From positions 1 to 22,141 of the forward strand of contig PWGH01000110.1 in NCBI GenBank assembly GCA_003555285.1: DNA of 22,141 nt, given 5' to 3'. The DNA comes from Thioalkalivibrio sp. GTDB taxonomy: Bacteria > Pseudomonadota > Gammaproteobacteria > Ectothiorhodospirales > Ectothiorhodospiraceae. The notes below the pieces were generated by a model. The model was not told where the DNA came from. It did not search any database and saw only the letters and a list, made by a program, of their open reading frames with translations. Both the position numbers and the translations under genes were made by a program. This document shows, piece by piece, positions 7,555-15,026 of the stretch; within the stretch, counting starts at the first letter, position 1, and each line of letters begins with the position of its first letter.

Positions 7555-8003
7555 CGCCGGTAGAAGGTCTGGCTAAAGCGGACCGGCAGGGCCTCGTCGC
7601 TGCCCTCGGTCAGGATGCGAAGCTGGAAGTCGAGCTGTTCCCCGGGGCGGACCGGGAGTTCGGCCAGGTGGTAGATCGCATCGCCGTCGCGGACGGCGCG
7701 AAACTGCAGCGGGCGCACCTGCTGGTTCAGATTCACCGCCTTCCCGCTCAGGGTTGCGGGCACCGAGCGCATCGGCTCGGTATCCCGCTCCAGGACCACG
7801 ACATTGATCAGCGCCCGGTTGCCGCTGCGGCGGATGTTGTACGCCCGAGCGACATCTGGTGTCAGGAAGGTGGTGTTGATTACGGTGTAGTGCACCACAT
7901 GGTGATCGAATTCCACCTCATTGGCCTGTGCGGTCGCGGCACCCAGGGCGAATCCCCACAGACCGACGAGCAACAGCATGAGTCCCTTGCGCATAACTAC
8001 CAT
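7551..8003 (-). CDS. DUF4426-family exported protein
   Basis: 150 residues, with a signal peptide to about residue 27 (GLMLLLVGLWGFALGAATAQA). The mature region, EVEFDHHVVHYTVINTTFLTPDVARAYNI followed by SGNRALINVVVL and ending FSQTFYRR, is the DUF4426 pattern: a small periplasmic beta protein of unknown function. The ATG at 8003 has AGGAG 9 nt upstream; a TTG one codon earlier is equally spaced, so the start is uncertain by one residue. In Pseudomonas this family is encoded close to metW-metX, yggT and proC. Here metX and metW are absent and 157 bp of non-coding DNA separates it from yggT. That gap holds a TAGAAT -10-like element on the minus strand but no clear -35. Confidence 0.87.
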   Translation of the reverse strand: MVVMRKGLMLLLVGLWGFALGAATAQANEVEFDHHVVHYTVINTTFLTPDVARAYNIRRSGNRALINVVVLERDTEPMRSVPATLSGKAVNLNQQVRPLQFRAVRDGDAIYHLAELPVRPGEQLDFQLRILTEGSDEALPVRFSQTFYRR

Positions 8004-8160
8004 CAATGACTTCTCCTAAAGAACATGAAGATGGACCCTCGGGCTGAATGCCGGTGGCTCCGGATATGGGCGGGCGGGCGGCTGCGCCGGTGGCCACACC
8101 TCAATATTCTAGCGTGTATTGGCTCGTTGTGATGCTGAGCAAGGCCGTGCAGCCCGATCC

Positions 8161-8715
8161 CTAGAGGGAACGCACGAGAATCAAGAGAATGTAGAGCCCG
8201 ATCAGCGCCACCATCGGCGAAAAATCGATGGCGCCGGTATTGGGCAGTGTGCGCCGCAACGGGCCCAGGATCGGCCGGTTCACATCCGCGACCAGCCGGG
8301 CCACCGGGTTGCCGCCCCGACCGCCTCCGGCTTGCACCCAGCTCATCACGACCTCGACGATCAGGCTGATGATGAAGATCCAGACCACGGTCACCAGGAG
8401 TTCGCGGATCGCCGCGATCAGGATCAGGCCCGGTCCGACCTCCACCCCCAGCAGCGTCAGCCGAAGCCACAGTTCGATGAACTTCAGCAGCACGATCAGG
8501 ACCACCGCCGCCAGGTCGATGCGGCCGACAGAAGGAATCGCCCGCCGCATCAGGGTCAACGGTGGGTTGGTGAGTTGCACGATGGTCTGGGAGATCGGAT
8601 TGTAGAAGTCGGCGCGCACCAGCCCGAAGATCAGGCGTAGCAGCAACAGGATGATATAGATCCCGAAGAGGGTGCTGATCAGAAAGTCGAGGATCTGTTC
8701 AAAAGGGCCTGGCAT
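8161..8715 (-). CDS. yggT: YggT family membrane protein
   Basis: 184 residues, inner membrane. It is an internal duplication of the YGGT unit: helix-PISQTIVQLTNPPLTLMRRAIPSVGRIDLAAVVLIVLLKFIELWL in the first half and the corresponding NPVARLVADVNRPILGPLRRTLPNTGAIDFSPMVALIGLYILLIL in the second, each with paired hydrophobic helices. Family members have been linked to osmotic stress and cell-envelope/division functions, but the molecular role is unsettled. The ATG has GGAG about 7 nt upstream. It follows yggS-proC in the same direction, as in many gammaproteobacteria, but 218 bp away and with its own possible promoter. Confidence 0.93.
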   Translation of the reverse strand: MPGPFEQILDFLISTLFGIYIILLLLRLIFGLVRADFYNPISQTIVQLTNPPLTLMRRAIPSVGRIDLAAVVLIVLLKFIELWLRLTLLGVEVGPGLILIAAIRELLVTVVWIFIISLIVEVVMSWVQAGGGRGGNPVARLVADVNRPILGPLRRTLPNTGAIDFSPMVALIGLYILLILVRSL

Positions 8716-8788
8716 CAGGGGCTCCGTTGGCGGGGGTCAGAGACGGTGCCGGCGCCTGCCGGCCTGCACGGAATCGGGTTCTTGCCGC

Positions 8789-8817
8789 AGGATAGTGCAG
8801 GATTGGCCGTGCGGTAA
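8789..8817 (-). promoter_or_regulatory. Possible sigma-70 promoter for yggT
   Basis: On the minus strand, TTACCG (8812-8817), a 17-nt spacer, then TATCCT (8789-8794). Spacing is ideal; the hexamers are moderate matches. It lies about 75 bp upstream of the yggT start within the 218-bp proC-yggT gap, which holds no gene. The gap also contains a GCCGGC-rich dyad near 8749-8763. Confidence 0.3.
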
Positions 8818-8933
8818 GGGTGCATCGGAAATGGCGGCGTCCGAATCGGCGCCAAACCCGGTCTTCTGGGTCGCGCGACTCTCGTTTTCCAAACGGGGGT
8901 GGGCCCGTCGGAAAGCGGTCCCGAAGGATCCGG

Positions 8934-9752
8934 TCATTCGCCCAGTTCCCGGCTGCGGGTGGCCGCCGCCTGCATCGCGGCCTTTATCTGTTCCACCAGG
9001 CCCCCGTGTGCCAGAACCTCGAGCGCCCGCTCGGTGGTGCCGCCGGGAGAGGTGACCCGGCGGCGCAGTTCGGAGGGATCCTCGGTGCCCTCGGCCGCCA
9101 GACGAGCCGCCCCGGACACGGTGGCCACGGTCAGGCGCGCGGCGGTCCGGGCGTCGAGCCCCAGTTCGGTGGCCGCGGCCGTCATCGCCTCGATCAGCAA
9201 GAACACATACGCCGGGCCGCTGCCCGAGGTGGCGGTGACGGCATGCATCTGGGTCTCGTCGGGAACCCAGATCGTGTCGCCAACCGCGCCGAGCAGTGCC
9301 TGCGCGGTGTCCCGGTCGGTTGGGGTGGCCTGGGCATTGGCATACAGCCCGGCGATGCCGGCGCCGATCAGGGCGGGCGTATTCGGCATCGCGCGGATGA
9401 TCCGGGTGGCCGGACCCAACCAGGTGGCCAGGCGCTGGGTGCTGATGCCGGCCGCGACCGACACGATCAGCGGCTGGCTCCGGGTGACACCTTCGGCCAG
9501 GGTGGGGACCAGTTCGGCGAACACCTGCGGCTTTACCGCAAACACCAGGGTCTTCGCCTCGGTGGCCAGTCTTGCGGCCGGGCGTCGGACCAGACCGGGA
9601 AACGCCTGCCGAAGCGCGGCGGCGCGGCGGTCATCGGGTTCTGCGATGCCGAGCCCGGAGGCCGGCATGCCGCCGCGGATCAGGCCGGCGATCAGAGCCT
9701 GGCCCATGTTTCCGGCGCCGACGAAGCCGACCTCGAGGGGGGGGTGATTCAT
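8934..9752 (-). CDS. proC: Pyrroline-5-carboxylate reductase
   Basis: Last step of proline synthesis: NAD(P)H reduction of 1-pyrroline-5-carboxylate, in the cytoplasm. 272 residues, normal length. The N-terminal Rossmann motif is VGFVGAGNMGQALIAGL (about 8-24). VFAVKPQVFAELV and IIRAMPNTPALIGAG follow, and the C-terminal dimerisation/active-site region includes TATSGSGPAYVFLLIEAM and VTSPGGTTERAL. All key family motifs are present. Start and stop overlap the yggS stop by 4 bp (ATGA), so translation is probably coupled to yggS. Confidence 0.97.
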   Translation of the reverse strand: MNHPPLEVGFVGAGNMGQALIAGLIRGGMPASGLGIAEPDDRRAAALRQAFPGLVRRPAARLATEAKTLVFAVKPQVFAELVPTLAEGVTRSQPLIVSVAAGISTQRLATWLGPATRIIRAMPNTPALIGAGIAGLYANAQATPTDRDTAQALLGAVGDTIWVPDETQMHAVTATSGSGPAYVFLLIEAMTAAATELGLDARTAARLTVATVSGAARLAAEGTEDPSELRRRVTSPGGTTERALEVLAHGGLVEQIKAAMQAAATRSRELGE

Positions 9753-10474
9753 GAATGCCTCACTTGCGGTGTACGGGGATCGATGCGGGGGCCAAACAGT
9801 GCGGTGCCGACCCGGACCAGGGTGGCACCCTCGAGGATGGCGGCCTCGAGATCATCGGACATGCCCATCGACAGGGTATCGAACTGGTGCCCCTGGTCGT
9901 TAAGCCGGTTTTGCAGGTCGCGTAGCCGGGCGAAGGGTTGGCGTTGCTGCGCCAGCGTGTGGCTGGGGGCCGGGAGCGTCATCAAGCCCCGCAGCACCAG
10001 GCCCGGCAACACGGCGACGGCATCGGCCAGAGCCGGTACCGCGGTCTCGGCGATGCCGGACTTGCTTGGTTCGCCACTGAGGTTGACCTGAATGCAGACC
10101 TGCAGCGGCCCGTGTTCCGCGGCTCGCTGCCGGGACAGCCGCTCGGCAATCTTCAGCCGGTCCAGGCCATGCACCCAGTGCGCGCGCTCGGCGATGAGGC
10201 GGGTCTTGTTGCCCTGTACCGGCCCGATGAAGTGCCATTCCAGCGGCGGCTGCATCGTGCTCGCCGGCAGGGCGTCCGCCTTGGCGACGAACTCCTGTAC
10301 GTAGTTCTCGCCGAACCGGCACTGACCGAGTCGGTGCAGCGCGCGAATCGCATCCGCGTTACGGGTCTTGCTGACCGCGATCAGCTGGACCGTCGCGCGC
10401 GCGCGCTCGGCCTGCCGACAGGCGGCCCGAATGCGCGCCTCGACGCGTGCGAAGTCACGTTCCAGTGGTGTCAT
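9749..10474 (-). CDS. yggS: YggS/PLPBP family pyridoxal phosphate homeostasis protein
   Basis: 241 residues, single-domain PLP-binding TIM barrel without known catalytic activity; it keeps PLP and amino-acid pools balanced. The PLP lysine is K36 in LIAVSKTRNADAI. FGENYVQEF, WHFIGPVQGNKTR, QVNLSGEPSKSG and LSMGMSDDLEAAILEGATLVRVGTALFG are the family blocks in order. It is the first gene of the yggS-proC pair and is divergent from pilT. The ATG has no recognisable ribosome site, and a TATCAT element lies just upstream (10481-10486), so the transcript could be leaderless (inference). Confidence 0.95.
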   Translation of the reverse strand: MTPLERDFARVEARIRAACRQAERARATVQLIAVSKTRNADAIRALHRLGQCRFGENYVQEFVAKADALPASTMQPPLEWHFIGPVQGNKTRLIAERAHWVHGLDRLKIAERLSRQRAAEHGPLQVCIQVNLSGEPSKSGIAETAVPALADAVAVLPGLVLRGLMTLPAPSHTLAQQRQPFARLRDLQNRLNDQGHQFDTLSMGMSDDLEAAILEGATLVRVGTALFGPRIDPRTPQVRHS

Positions 10475-10479
10475 TGGGC

Positions 10480-10490
10480 TATGATATATT
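10480..10490. promoter_or_regulatory. AT-rich divergent promoter candidate between yggS and pilT
   Basis: TATGATATATT stands out in otherwise GC-rich DNA. Read leftwards it offers TATCAT, which would place the yggS start of transcription about at its ATG. Read rightwards it offers TATGAT or TATATT, giving a leader of about 150 nt for pilT. No good -35 hexamer is visible on either side, so activator dependence or misassignment is possible. Confidence 0.35.
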
Positions 10491-10555
10491 GGCTGTAGAC
10501 GGTATGCGCTGTGGGGGCGATACCGGTCGCAGGATGCCCGCGCGTTCAGGGGACG

Positions 10556-10598
10556 CTCGAGCCGGGATGTCGGCAGTCAAGACACCCGGCGCCTCGAG
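10556..10598 (+). promoter_or_regulatory. Stem-loop in the pilT 5' leader
   Basis: Inverted repeat CTCGAG-CCGGG-(A)-TGTC, 9-nt loop, GACA-CCCGG-(CGC)-CTCGAG: 15 base pairs with a 1-nt and a 3-nt bulge. It ends 45 nt before the pilT ATG and leaves the AGGGGG ribosome site free. No T-run follows, so it is not a terminator. Possible roles are RNA stability, translational control or protein binding; the structure is seen, the role is not known. Confidence 0.5.
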
Positions 10599-10643
10599 TC
10601 CCGGGCTGCGGTGCGGCGTTCGTCACGGGGTCAGGGGGACGCC

Positions 10644-11678
10644 ATGGATATTACCCAGCTGCTTTCCTTTGCGGTCAAGAACGGTGCGTCGGATCTGCAT
10701 GTCTCGGCGGGCATGCCGCCGATGGTGCGCATCGACGGCGATATGCGTCGGGTCAACGTTCCGGTCATGGATCACAAGGAGGTCCAGGGCCTGATCTACG
10801 ACATCATGAACGACCGTCAGCGCAAGGACTACGAGGAATTCCTGGAAACCGACTTCTCCTTCGAGATGAAGGGCCTTGCGCGATTCCGGGTCAACGCCTT
10901 CATGCAGGACCGCGGCGCCGCCGGCGTCTTCCGGACCATCCCCTCCAAGGTGCTGACCCTCGAGGATCTGGGTTGCCCGCGAATCTTCCAGTCGATCGCC
11001 GAGTACCCGCGCGGCATCGTGCTCGTTACCGGGCCGACCGGATCGGGAAAGTCGACCACCCTCGCGGCGATGGTCAATCACAAGAACGACAGCGAATACG
11101 GGCATATCCTCACCATCGAGGATCCGATCGAGTTCGTGCACGAATCGAAGAAATGCCTGATCAACCAGCGCGAGGTACACCGCGACACCCACGGCTTCAC
11201 CGAGGCCCTGCGCTCGGCGCTACGCGAGGATCCCGACACCATTCTGGTCGGTGAACTGCGCGATCTGGAAACGATCCGCCTGGCGCTGACCGCGGCGGAA
11301 ACCGGACACCTGGTCTTCGGCACCCTGCACACCAGCTCCGCGGCGAAGACCATCGACCGGGTGGTGGACGTCTTCCCGGCCGCGGAGAAGGACATGGTGC
11401 GGGCGATGCTGTCGGAATCGCTGCGCGCGGTTATCGCCCAGACCCTGCTGAAGCGGGTTGGGGGTGGGCGCGTTGCGGCGCACGAGATCATGCTGGGCAC
11501 CCCGGCGATTCGTAACCTGATTCGCGAGAACAAGATCGCGCAGATGTATTCGAGTATCCAGACCAGCGCGAACATGGGCATGCAGACGCTGGATCAGTGC
11601 CTGAAGGACATGGTGGCGGCCGGGACCATCACCCGCGAGGACGCCCGGCGCCGGGCGATGAATCCGGAGGCCCTGTGA
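10644..11678 (+). CDS. pilT: Type IV pilus retraction ATPase PilT
   Basis: Hexameric cytoplasmic motor that depolymerises type IV pili, driving twitching motility and DNA uptake. At 344 residues it has the same length as P. aeruginosa PilT. N-terminal PAS-like domain (GASDLHVSAGMPPMVRIDG, 14-32), Walker A GPTGSGKST at 130-138, Asp box (HILTIEDPIEF), Walker B with catalytic E204 (LVGELRD), His box TGHLVFGTLHT (220-230), and the PilT-specific C-terminal AIRNLIRE at 288-295. The start was chosen at MDITQLL because the family begins there and AGGGGG lies 7 nt upstream; an open frame extends 11 codons further without support. First of three related ATPase genes. Confidence 0.97.
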   Translation: MDITQLLSFAVKNGASDLHVSAGMPPMVRIDGDMRRVNVPVMDHKEVQGLIYDIMNDRQRKDYEEFLETDFSFEMKGLARFRVNAFMQDRGAAGVFRTIPSKVLTLEDLGCPRIFQSIAEYPRGIVLVTGPTGSGKSTTLAAMVNHKNDSEYGHILTIEDPIEFVHESKKCLINQREVHRDTHGFTEALRSALREDPDTILVGELRDLETIRLALTAAETGHLVFGTLHTSSAAKTIDRVVDVFPAAEKDMVRAMLSESLRAVIAQTLLKRVGGGRVAAHEIMLGTPAIRNLIRENKIAQMYSSIQTSANMGMQTLDQCLKDMVAAGTITREDARRRAMNPEAL

Positions 11679-11780
11679 CCGCGGGCCGCTGACCACGACC
11701 CCCAAGCCGGCGCCGGAGGCCCTGTCGAGGCCGGCCTTCGGGATCGCCCGAATCCCTTCACCCCCATCGAGACGAAGATC

Positions 11781-12953
11781 ATGGATCGCGACAAGGCCAC
11801 ACGTTTCATGCACGACCTGCTACGAACCATGGTGGGGCGTGGCGGATCGGATCTGTTCATCACTGTGGGCATGCCCCCGGCGGCCAAGATCAACGGCCTC
11901 GTCGAGCCCCTGACGGACCAGCAGCTGACCCCGGCGCACACCCAGGTGCTGGTGCGTTCCTTGATGAACGACAAGCAATCGGCGGAGTACGAGCGCACGC
12001 GCGAGTGTCAGTTCGCGATCAGCCTGCCCGACGTGTCGCGCTTTCGGGTCAGCGTGTTCACCCAGCAGGGCAATGTCGGCATGGTGTTGCGCACCATTCA
12101 GGGCAAGATCCCGAACTTCGAGGAGATCCACATGCCGCCGCAGCTGAAGGAGATCGCGATGACCCGGCGCGGGTTGGTGATCTTCGTCGGCGCGACCTCG
12201 TCGGGCAAGTCCACCTCGCTGGCGGCGATGATCGGGTACCGGAACCAGAACGCCTTCGATCACATCATCACCATCGAGGATCCGATCGAGTTCGTGCATC
12301 CGCACGGCAAGAGCATCATCACCCAGCGTGAGGTGGGGGTCGATACCGACAGCTACGAGATCGCGCTGAAGAACACCCTGCGCCAGGCCCCCGACGTGAT
12401 CCTGATCGGCGAGATCCGGGACCGCGACACGATGGATTATGGCGTCGCCTTTGCCGAGACGGGCCACCTGTGCCTGTCCACGCTGCACGCCAACAGCACC
12501 AACCAGGCCCTCGACCGGATCATCAACTTCTTTCCCGAGGAGCGGCGGCCGCAGCTGCTGATGGACCTGTCGCTGAACCTGAAGGCCGTGGTGTCGCAGC
12601 GCCTGGTGCGCACCGAGGACGGCGAGGGGCGGGTCCCGGCGGTGGAGATCATGATCAACACCCCGCTGATGGCGGACCTGATCCTGAAGGGTGCGGTGCA
12701 CGAGATGAAGGAACTGATGTCGCGTTCGCGCGAACAGGGCATGCAGACCTTCGACCAGGCGCTGTTCGACCTCTACGAATACGGCCGGATCAGCTATGCC
12801 GAGGCGATCCGCAACGCCGATTCGATGAACGACCTGCGCCTGCGAATCAAGCTCGACAGCAAGCGCGCGCAACGCGACGAGGAGCCTGATGTGATGGATG
12901 ATTTCACCGGCCTTGCGGTGACCGAGCACGCCGACGACTTCAAGATGCGTTAA
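11781..12953 (+). CDS. pilU: Type IV pilus retraction ATPase PilU
   Basis: PilT-dependent accessory retraction ATPase, 390 residues. Order: N-terminal domain (GGSDLFITVGMPPAAKING, 21-39), Walker A GATSSGKST at 137-145 preceded by the PilU-typical RRGLVIFV, AAMIGYRNQNAFDHIITIEDP, TLRQAPDVILIGE with catalytic E211, His box TGHLCLSTLHANSTNQAL, and MQTFDQALFDLYEYGRISY. It lacks PilT's AIRNLIRE, having NTPLMADLILKG instead. The C-terminus carries an acidic extension of about 25 residues ending ADDFKMR, longer than in Pseudomonas PilU as I recall it. It lies 102 bp after pilT and 4 bp before the next gene; its ribosome site is weak. Confidence 0.95.
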   Translation: MDRDKATRFMHDLLRTMVGRGGSDLFITVGMPPAAKINGLVEPLTDQQLTPAHTQVLVRSLMNDKQSAEYERTRECQFAISLPDVSRFRVSVFTQQGNVGMVLRTIQGKIPNFEEIHMPPQLKEIAMTRRGLVIFVGATSSGKSTSLAAMIGYRNQNAFDHIITIEDPIEFVHPHGKSIITQREVGVDTDSYEIALKNTLRQAPDVILIGEIRDRDTMDYGVAFAETGHLCLSTLHANSTNQALDRIINFFPEERRPQLLMDLSLNLKAVVSQRLVRTEDGEGRVPAVEIMINTPLMADLILKGAVHEMKELMSRSREQGMQTFDQALFDLYEYGRISYAEAIRNADSMNDLRLRIKLDSKRAQRDEEPDVMDDFTGLAVTEHADDFKMR

Positions 12954-12957
12954 CGCG

Positions 12958-14085
12958 ATGGCGACCCAGCAGATCGATCCCTACCTGAAGCTGATGGCGC
13001 AAAAGGGCGCCTCCGACCTGTTCTTCATCACCGGGGCGCCGGTCAGCATCAAGGTCGAGGGCATCGTGCAGCCGCTGTCGCAGACCGGGCTGGAGCCGGG
13101 TCAGGTGGACCGCATCGCCCGCGAGATCATGACCCCGGTACAGCAGCAGAGCCTGGATGCCCAGCACTCGGCGAACTTCGGGATTTCACGGTCCGGGGTG
13201 GGGCGTTATCGGATCAATGTCTATCGCCAGCGGGGCGAGGTGTCGATGGTGATCCGCTTCATTCGCCTGGCGATCCCCACCATGGCCCAACTCGGTCTTC
13301 CCGAGGTGCTGAAGACCTTCGTCAGCCACCGCAACGGTCTGGTGCTGGTGGTTGGTGCGACCGGAACCGGCAAGTCGACCACGCTGGCCTCGATGATCGA
13401 CTACCGGGCCCGCAACGAGACCGGCCATATCCTGACCGTCGAGGATCCGATCGAATTCCTGTTCTCGCACCAACGCTCGATCGTCGGTCAGCGCGAGGTC
13501 GGGATCGATACCCCCAGCTACGAGTTGGCCCTGCAGGACGGCATGCGCGAGGCCCCCGATGTGATCATGGTCGGCGAGATTCGCAGCCGCGAGACGATGC
13601 GCGCCGCGATGACCTATGCCGATACCGGGCACCTGGCGATCAGCACCCTGCACGCGACCAGCGCGAACCAGGCGCTGGACCGGATCATTCACCTGTTCCC
13701 GGAAGATTTCCGCGGCCAGATCCTGGAGGAACTGTCGATGAACCTGCGGGCGATCGTCGGCCAACGCTTGCTGAAGACGCCGGACGGCGGGCGTGTCGCC
13801 GCGCTCGAGATTTTGGTCAATACGCCTTTTGTGTCGGAGCTGATCCGCGAGGACAAGATCCGCGAGATCAAGGAGGCGATGCAGAAGGGGGCCAAGGACG
13901 GCATGCAGACCTTCGATCAGGCCCTGCTGCAGTTGCATCACGAAGGGCGCGTGAGCCTGGAGGAGGCCCTATCCAAGGCCGATTCCCGGTCGGACCTCGA
14001 ATGGCGGCTGAACTTCGGCGGTGGCGTCAAAGCCACGGTCGACACCGACGAGGACTTCAAATACCCCGAGGCGCCATCGGCCTAA
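12958..14085 (+). CDS. Third PilT/PilU-family ATPase (PilU-like paralog)
   Basis: 375 residues, a complete AAA+ secretion-type ATPase. N-terminal domain GASDLFFITGAPVSIKVEG (17-35), Walker A GATGTGKST at 133-141, Asp box HILTVEDPIEF, Walker B with catalytic E207 (VIMVGEIRSRETM), His box TGHLAISTLHATSANQAL, and GMQTFDQALLQLHHEGRVSL. It resembles PilU more than PilT (VGATGTGKS, QALDRIIHLFPED, no AIRNLIRE; ELIREDKIREIKEAM in its place) but differs clearly from the adjacent PilU. No catalytic residue is missing. The C-terminal tail DTDEDFKYPEAPSA is acidic like PilU's. It starts 4 bp after the pilU stop with a poor ribosome site, so it is probably coupled to pilU. Precise role unknown. Confidence 0.93.
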   Translation: MATQQIDPYLKLMAQKGASDLFFITGAPVSIKVEGIVQPLSQTGLEPGQVDRIAREIMTPVQQQSLDAQHSANFGISRSGVGRYRINVYRQRGEVSMVIRFIRLAIPTMAQLGLPEVLKTFVSHRNGLVLVVGATGTGKSTTLASMIDYRARNETGHILTVEDPIEFLFSHQRSIVGQREVGIDTPSYELALQDGMREAPDVIMVGEIRSRETMRAAMTYADTGHLAISTLHATSANQALDRIIHLFPEDFRGQILEELSMNLRAIVGQRLLKTPDGGRVAALEILVNTPFVSELIREDKIREIKEAMQKGAKDGMQTFDQALLQLHHEGRVSLEEALSKADSRSDLEWRLNFGGGVKATVDTDEDFKYPEAPSA

Positions 14086-14132
14086 CGCGACCTTGGCGTG
14101 AGGGCGAGTCCGGCTCGCGGCACGGCGTCCGA

Positions 14133-15026
14133 TCAAGGCGCCGGAAAGACGGCCTCGGCTGGGAACACCGGGCCATCGACGCAGACCCGTTTCATGGCCG
14201 TGCCGGTCGGGGTGCGCACGGCCACGGTACAGCCGGCACAGCCGCCGACCGCACACGCCATGTATTCCTCGAGCGAGACCTGACAGGGGACGCCGAAATC
14301 GGCGGCGAGCGTGGCGCAGGCCTCGAGCATCGCGTGCGGACCACAGGCGTAGAGTTCGACCTGCGCACGCAGATCGGCGTCCAAGGCGTGCAGCCAGGCG
14401 GCGGCGAGATCGGTCACGAATCCCGGATGGGTGCCGGGGATCCCCGTCCCCGAGGTCAGGCGGCAGGCGATGCCCCAGTCCTCGAGCAGCGGCAGCGTCG
14501 CAATGGCCCCGTCCGGCAGGCCCGGCCAGAGGATCTCCGAAGGCCGCGCCCGGAAGGGAAACGGCACCTCGGAGCCCAGAATGACGCGGGTTCTTCCCGC
14601 CTGGCCTTCACGGCGCAGCCGGTCGGCCAGGAAGATCATCGGCGGAATCCCGACGCCGCCGCCGAGCAGCAGCCGCAGCGGGCGCTCGGCGTGCAGTTCG
14701 AAGGCCTTTCCGATCGGCCCGAGCAGGCTCAGGTGGGCGCCGACCGGCTGCGCGCTGAGCGCGGTGGTGCCCTCGCCGACGGTCTTGTACAGGAACTCGA
14801 CCCAGCCGGCGACCGGATCCACGCGCTGAATCGACAGCGGCCGGCGCATCGGCAGGCGGGCATCGCATTGCAGGTGCACGAACTGGCCGGGCTGCGCATG
14901 CGCCGCGCATTGCGGAGCTTGCAGCAACAGGATCCATTGCCCGGCGGGTCCGGCGGTATGGGTGAGGATTTCGGCGTCTTCCAGGAAGATGGTGCCGCGG
15001 TGGCTACGGTCGGGCAGGGCACTCAT
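14133..15026 (-). CDS. pyrK: Dihydroorotate dehydrogenase electron-transfer subunit-like protein (PyrK family)
   Basis: 297 residues. In class 1B enzymes PyrK carries electrons from dihydroorotate oxidation in PyrD through FAD and [2Fe-2S] to NAD+. All cofactor motifs are present: the flavin motif RRPLSI (61-66), nucleotide motif GGGVGIPP (122-129), YACGPHAMLE (226-235), and the PyrK cluster C258-x4-C263-x2-C266-x15-C282 near the C-terminus. The protein is longer than the roughly 260 residues of Gram-positive PyrK, with an N-terminal extension. The start overlaps the pyrC' stop by 4 bp (ATGA). No pyrD lies in this window; its partner is unknown. Convergent with the third pilus ATPase, with a 47-bp gap and no strong terminator. 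Confidence 0.88.
   Translation of the reverse strand: MSALPDRSHRGTIFLEDAEILTHTAGPAGQWILLLQAPQCAAHAQPGQFVHLQCDARLPMRRPLSIQRVDPVAGWVEFLYKTVGEGTTALSAQPVGAHLSLLGPIGKAFELHAERPLRLLLGGGVGIPPMIFLADRLRREGQAGRTRVILGSEVPFPFRARPSEILWPGLPDGAIATLPLLEDWGIACRLTSGTGIPGTHPGFVTDLAAAWLHALDADLRAQVELYACGPHAMLEACATLAADFGVPCQVSLEEYMACAVGGCAGCTVAVRTPTGTAMKRVCVDGPVFPAEAVFPAP

Noticed and set aside
14104..14118. GCGAG-TCCGG-CTCGC hairpin as terminator between the third ATPase and pyrK
   Set aside because: Only 5 bp and no T-run on either strand.
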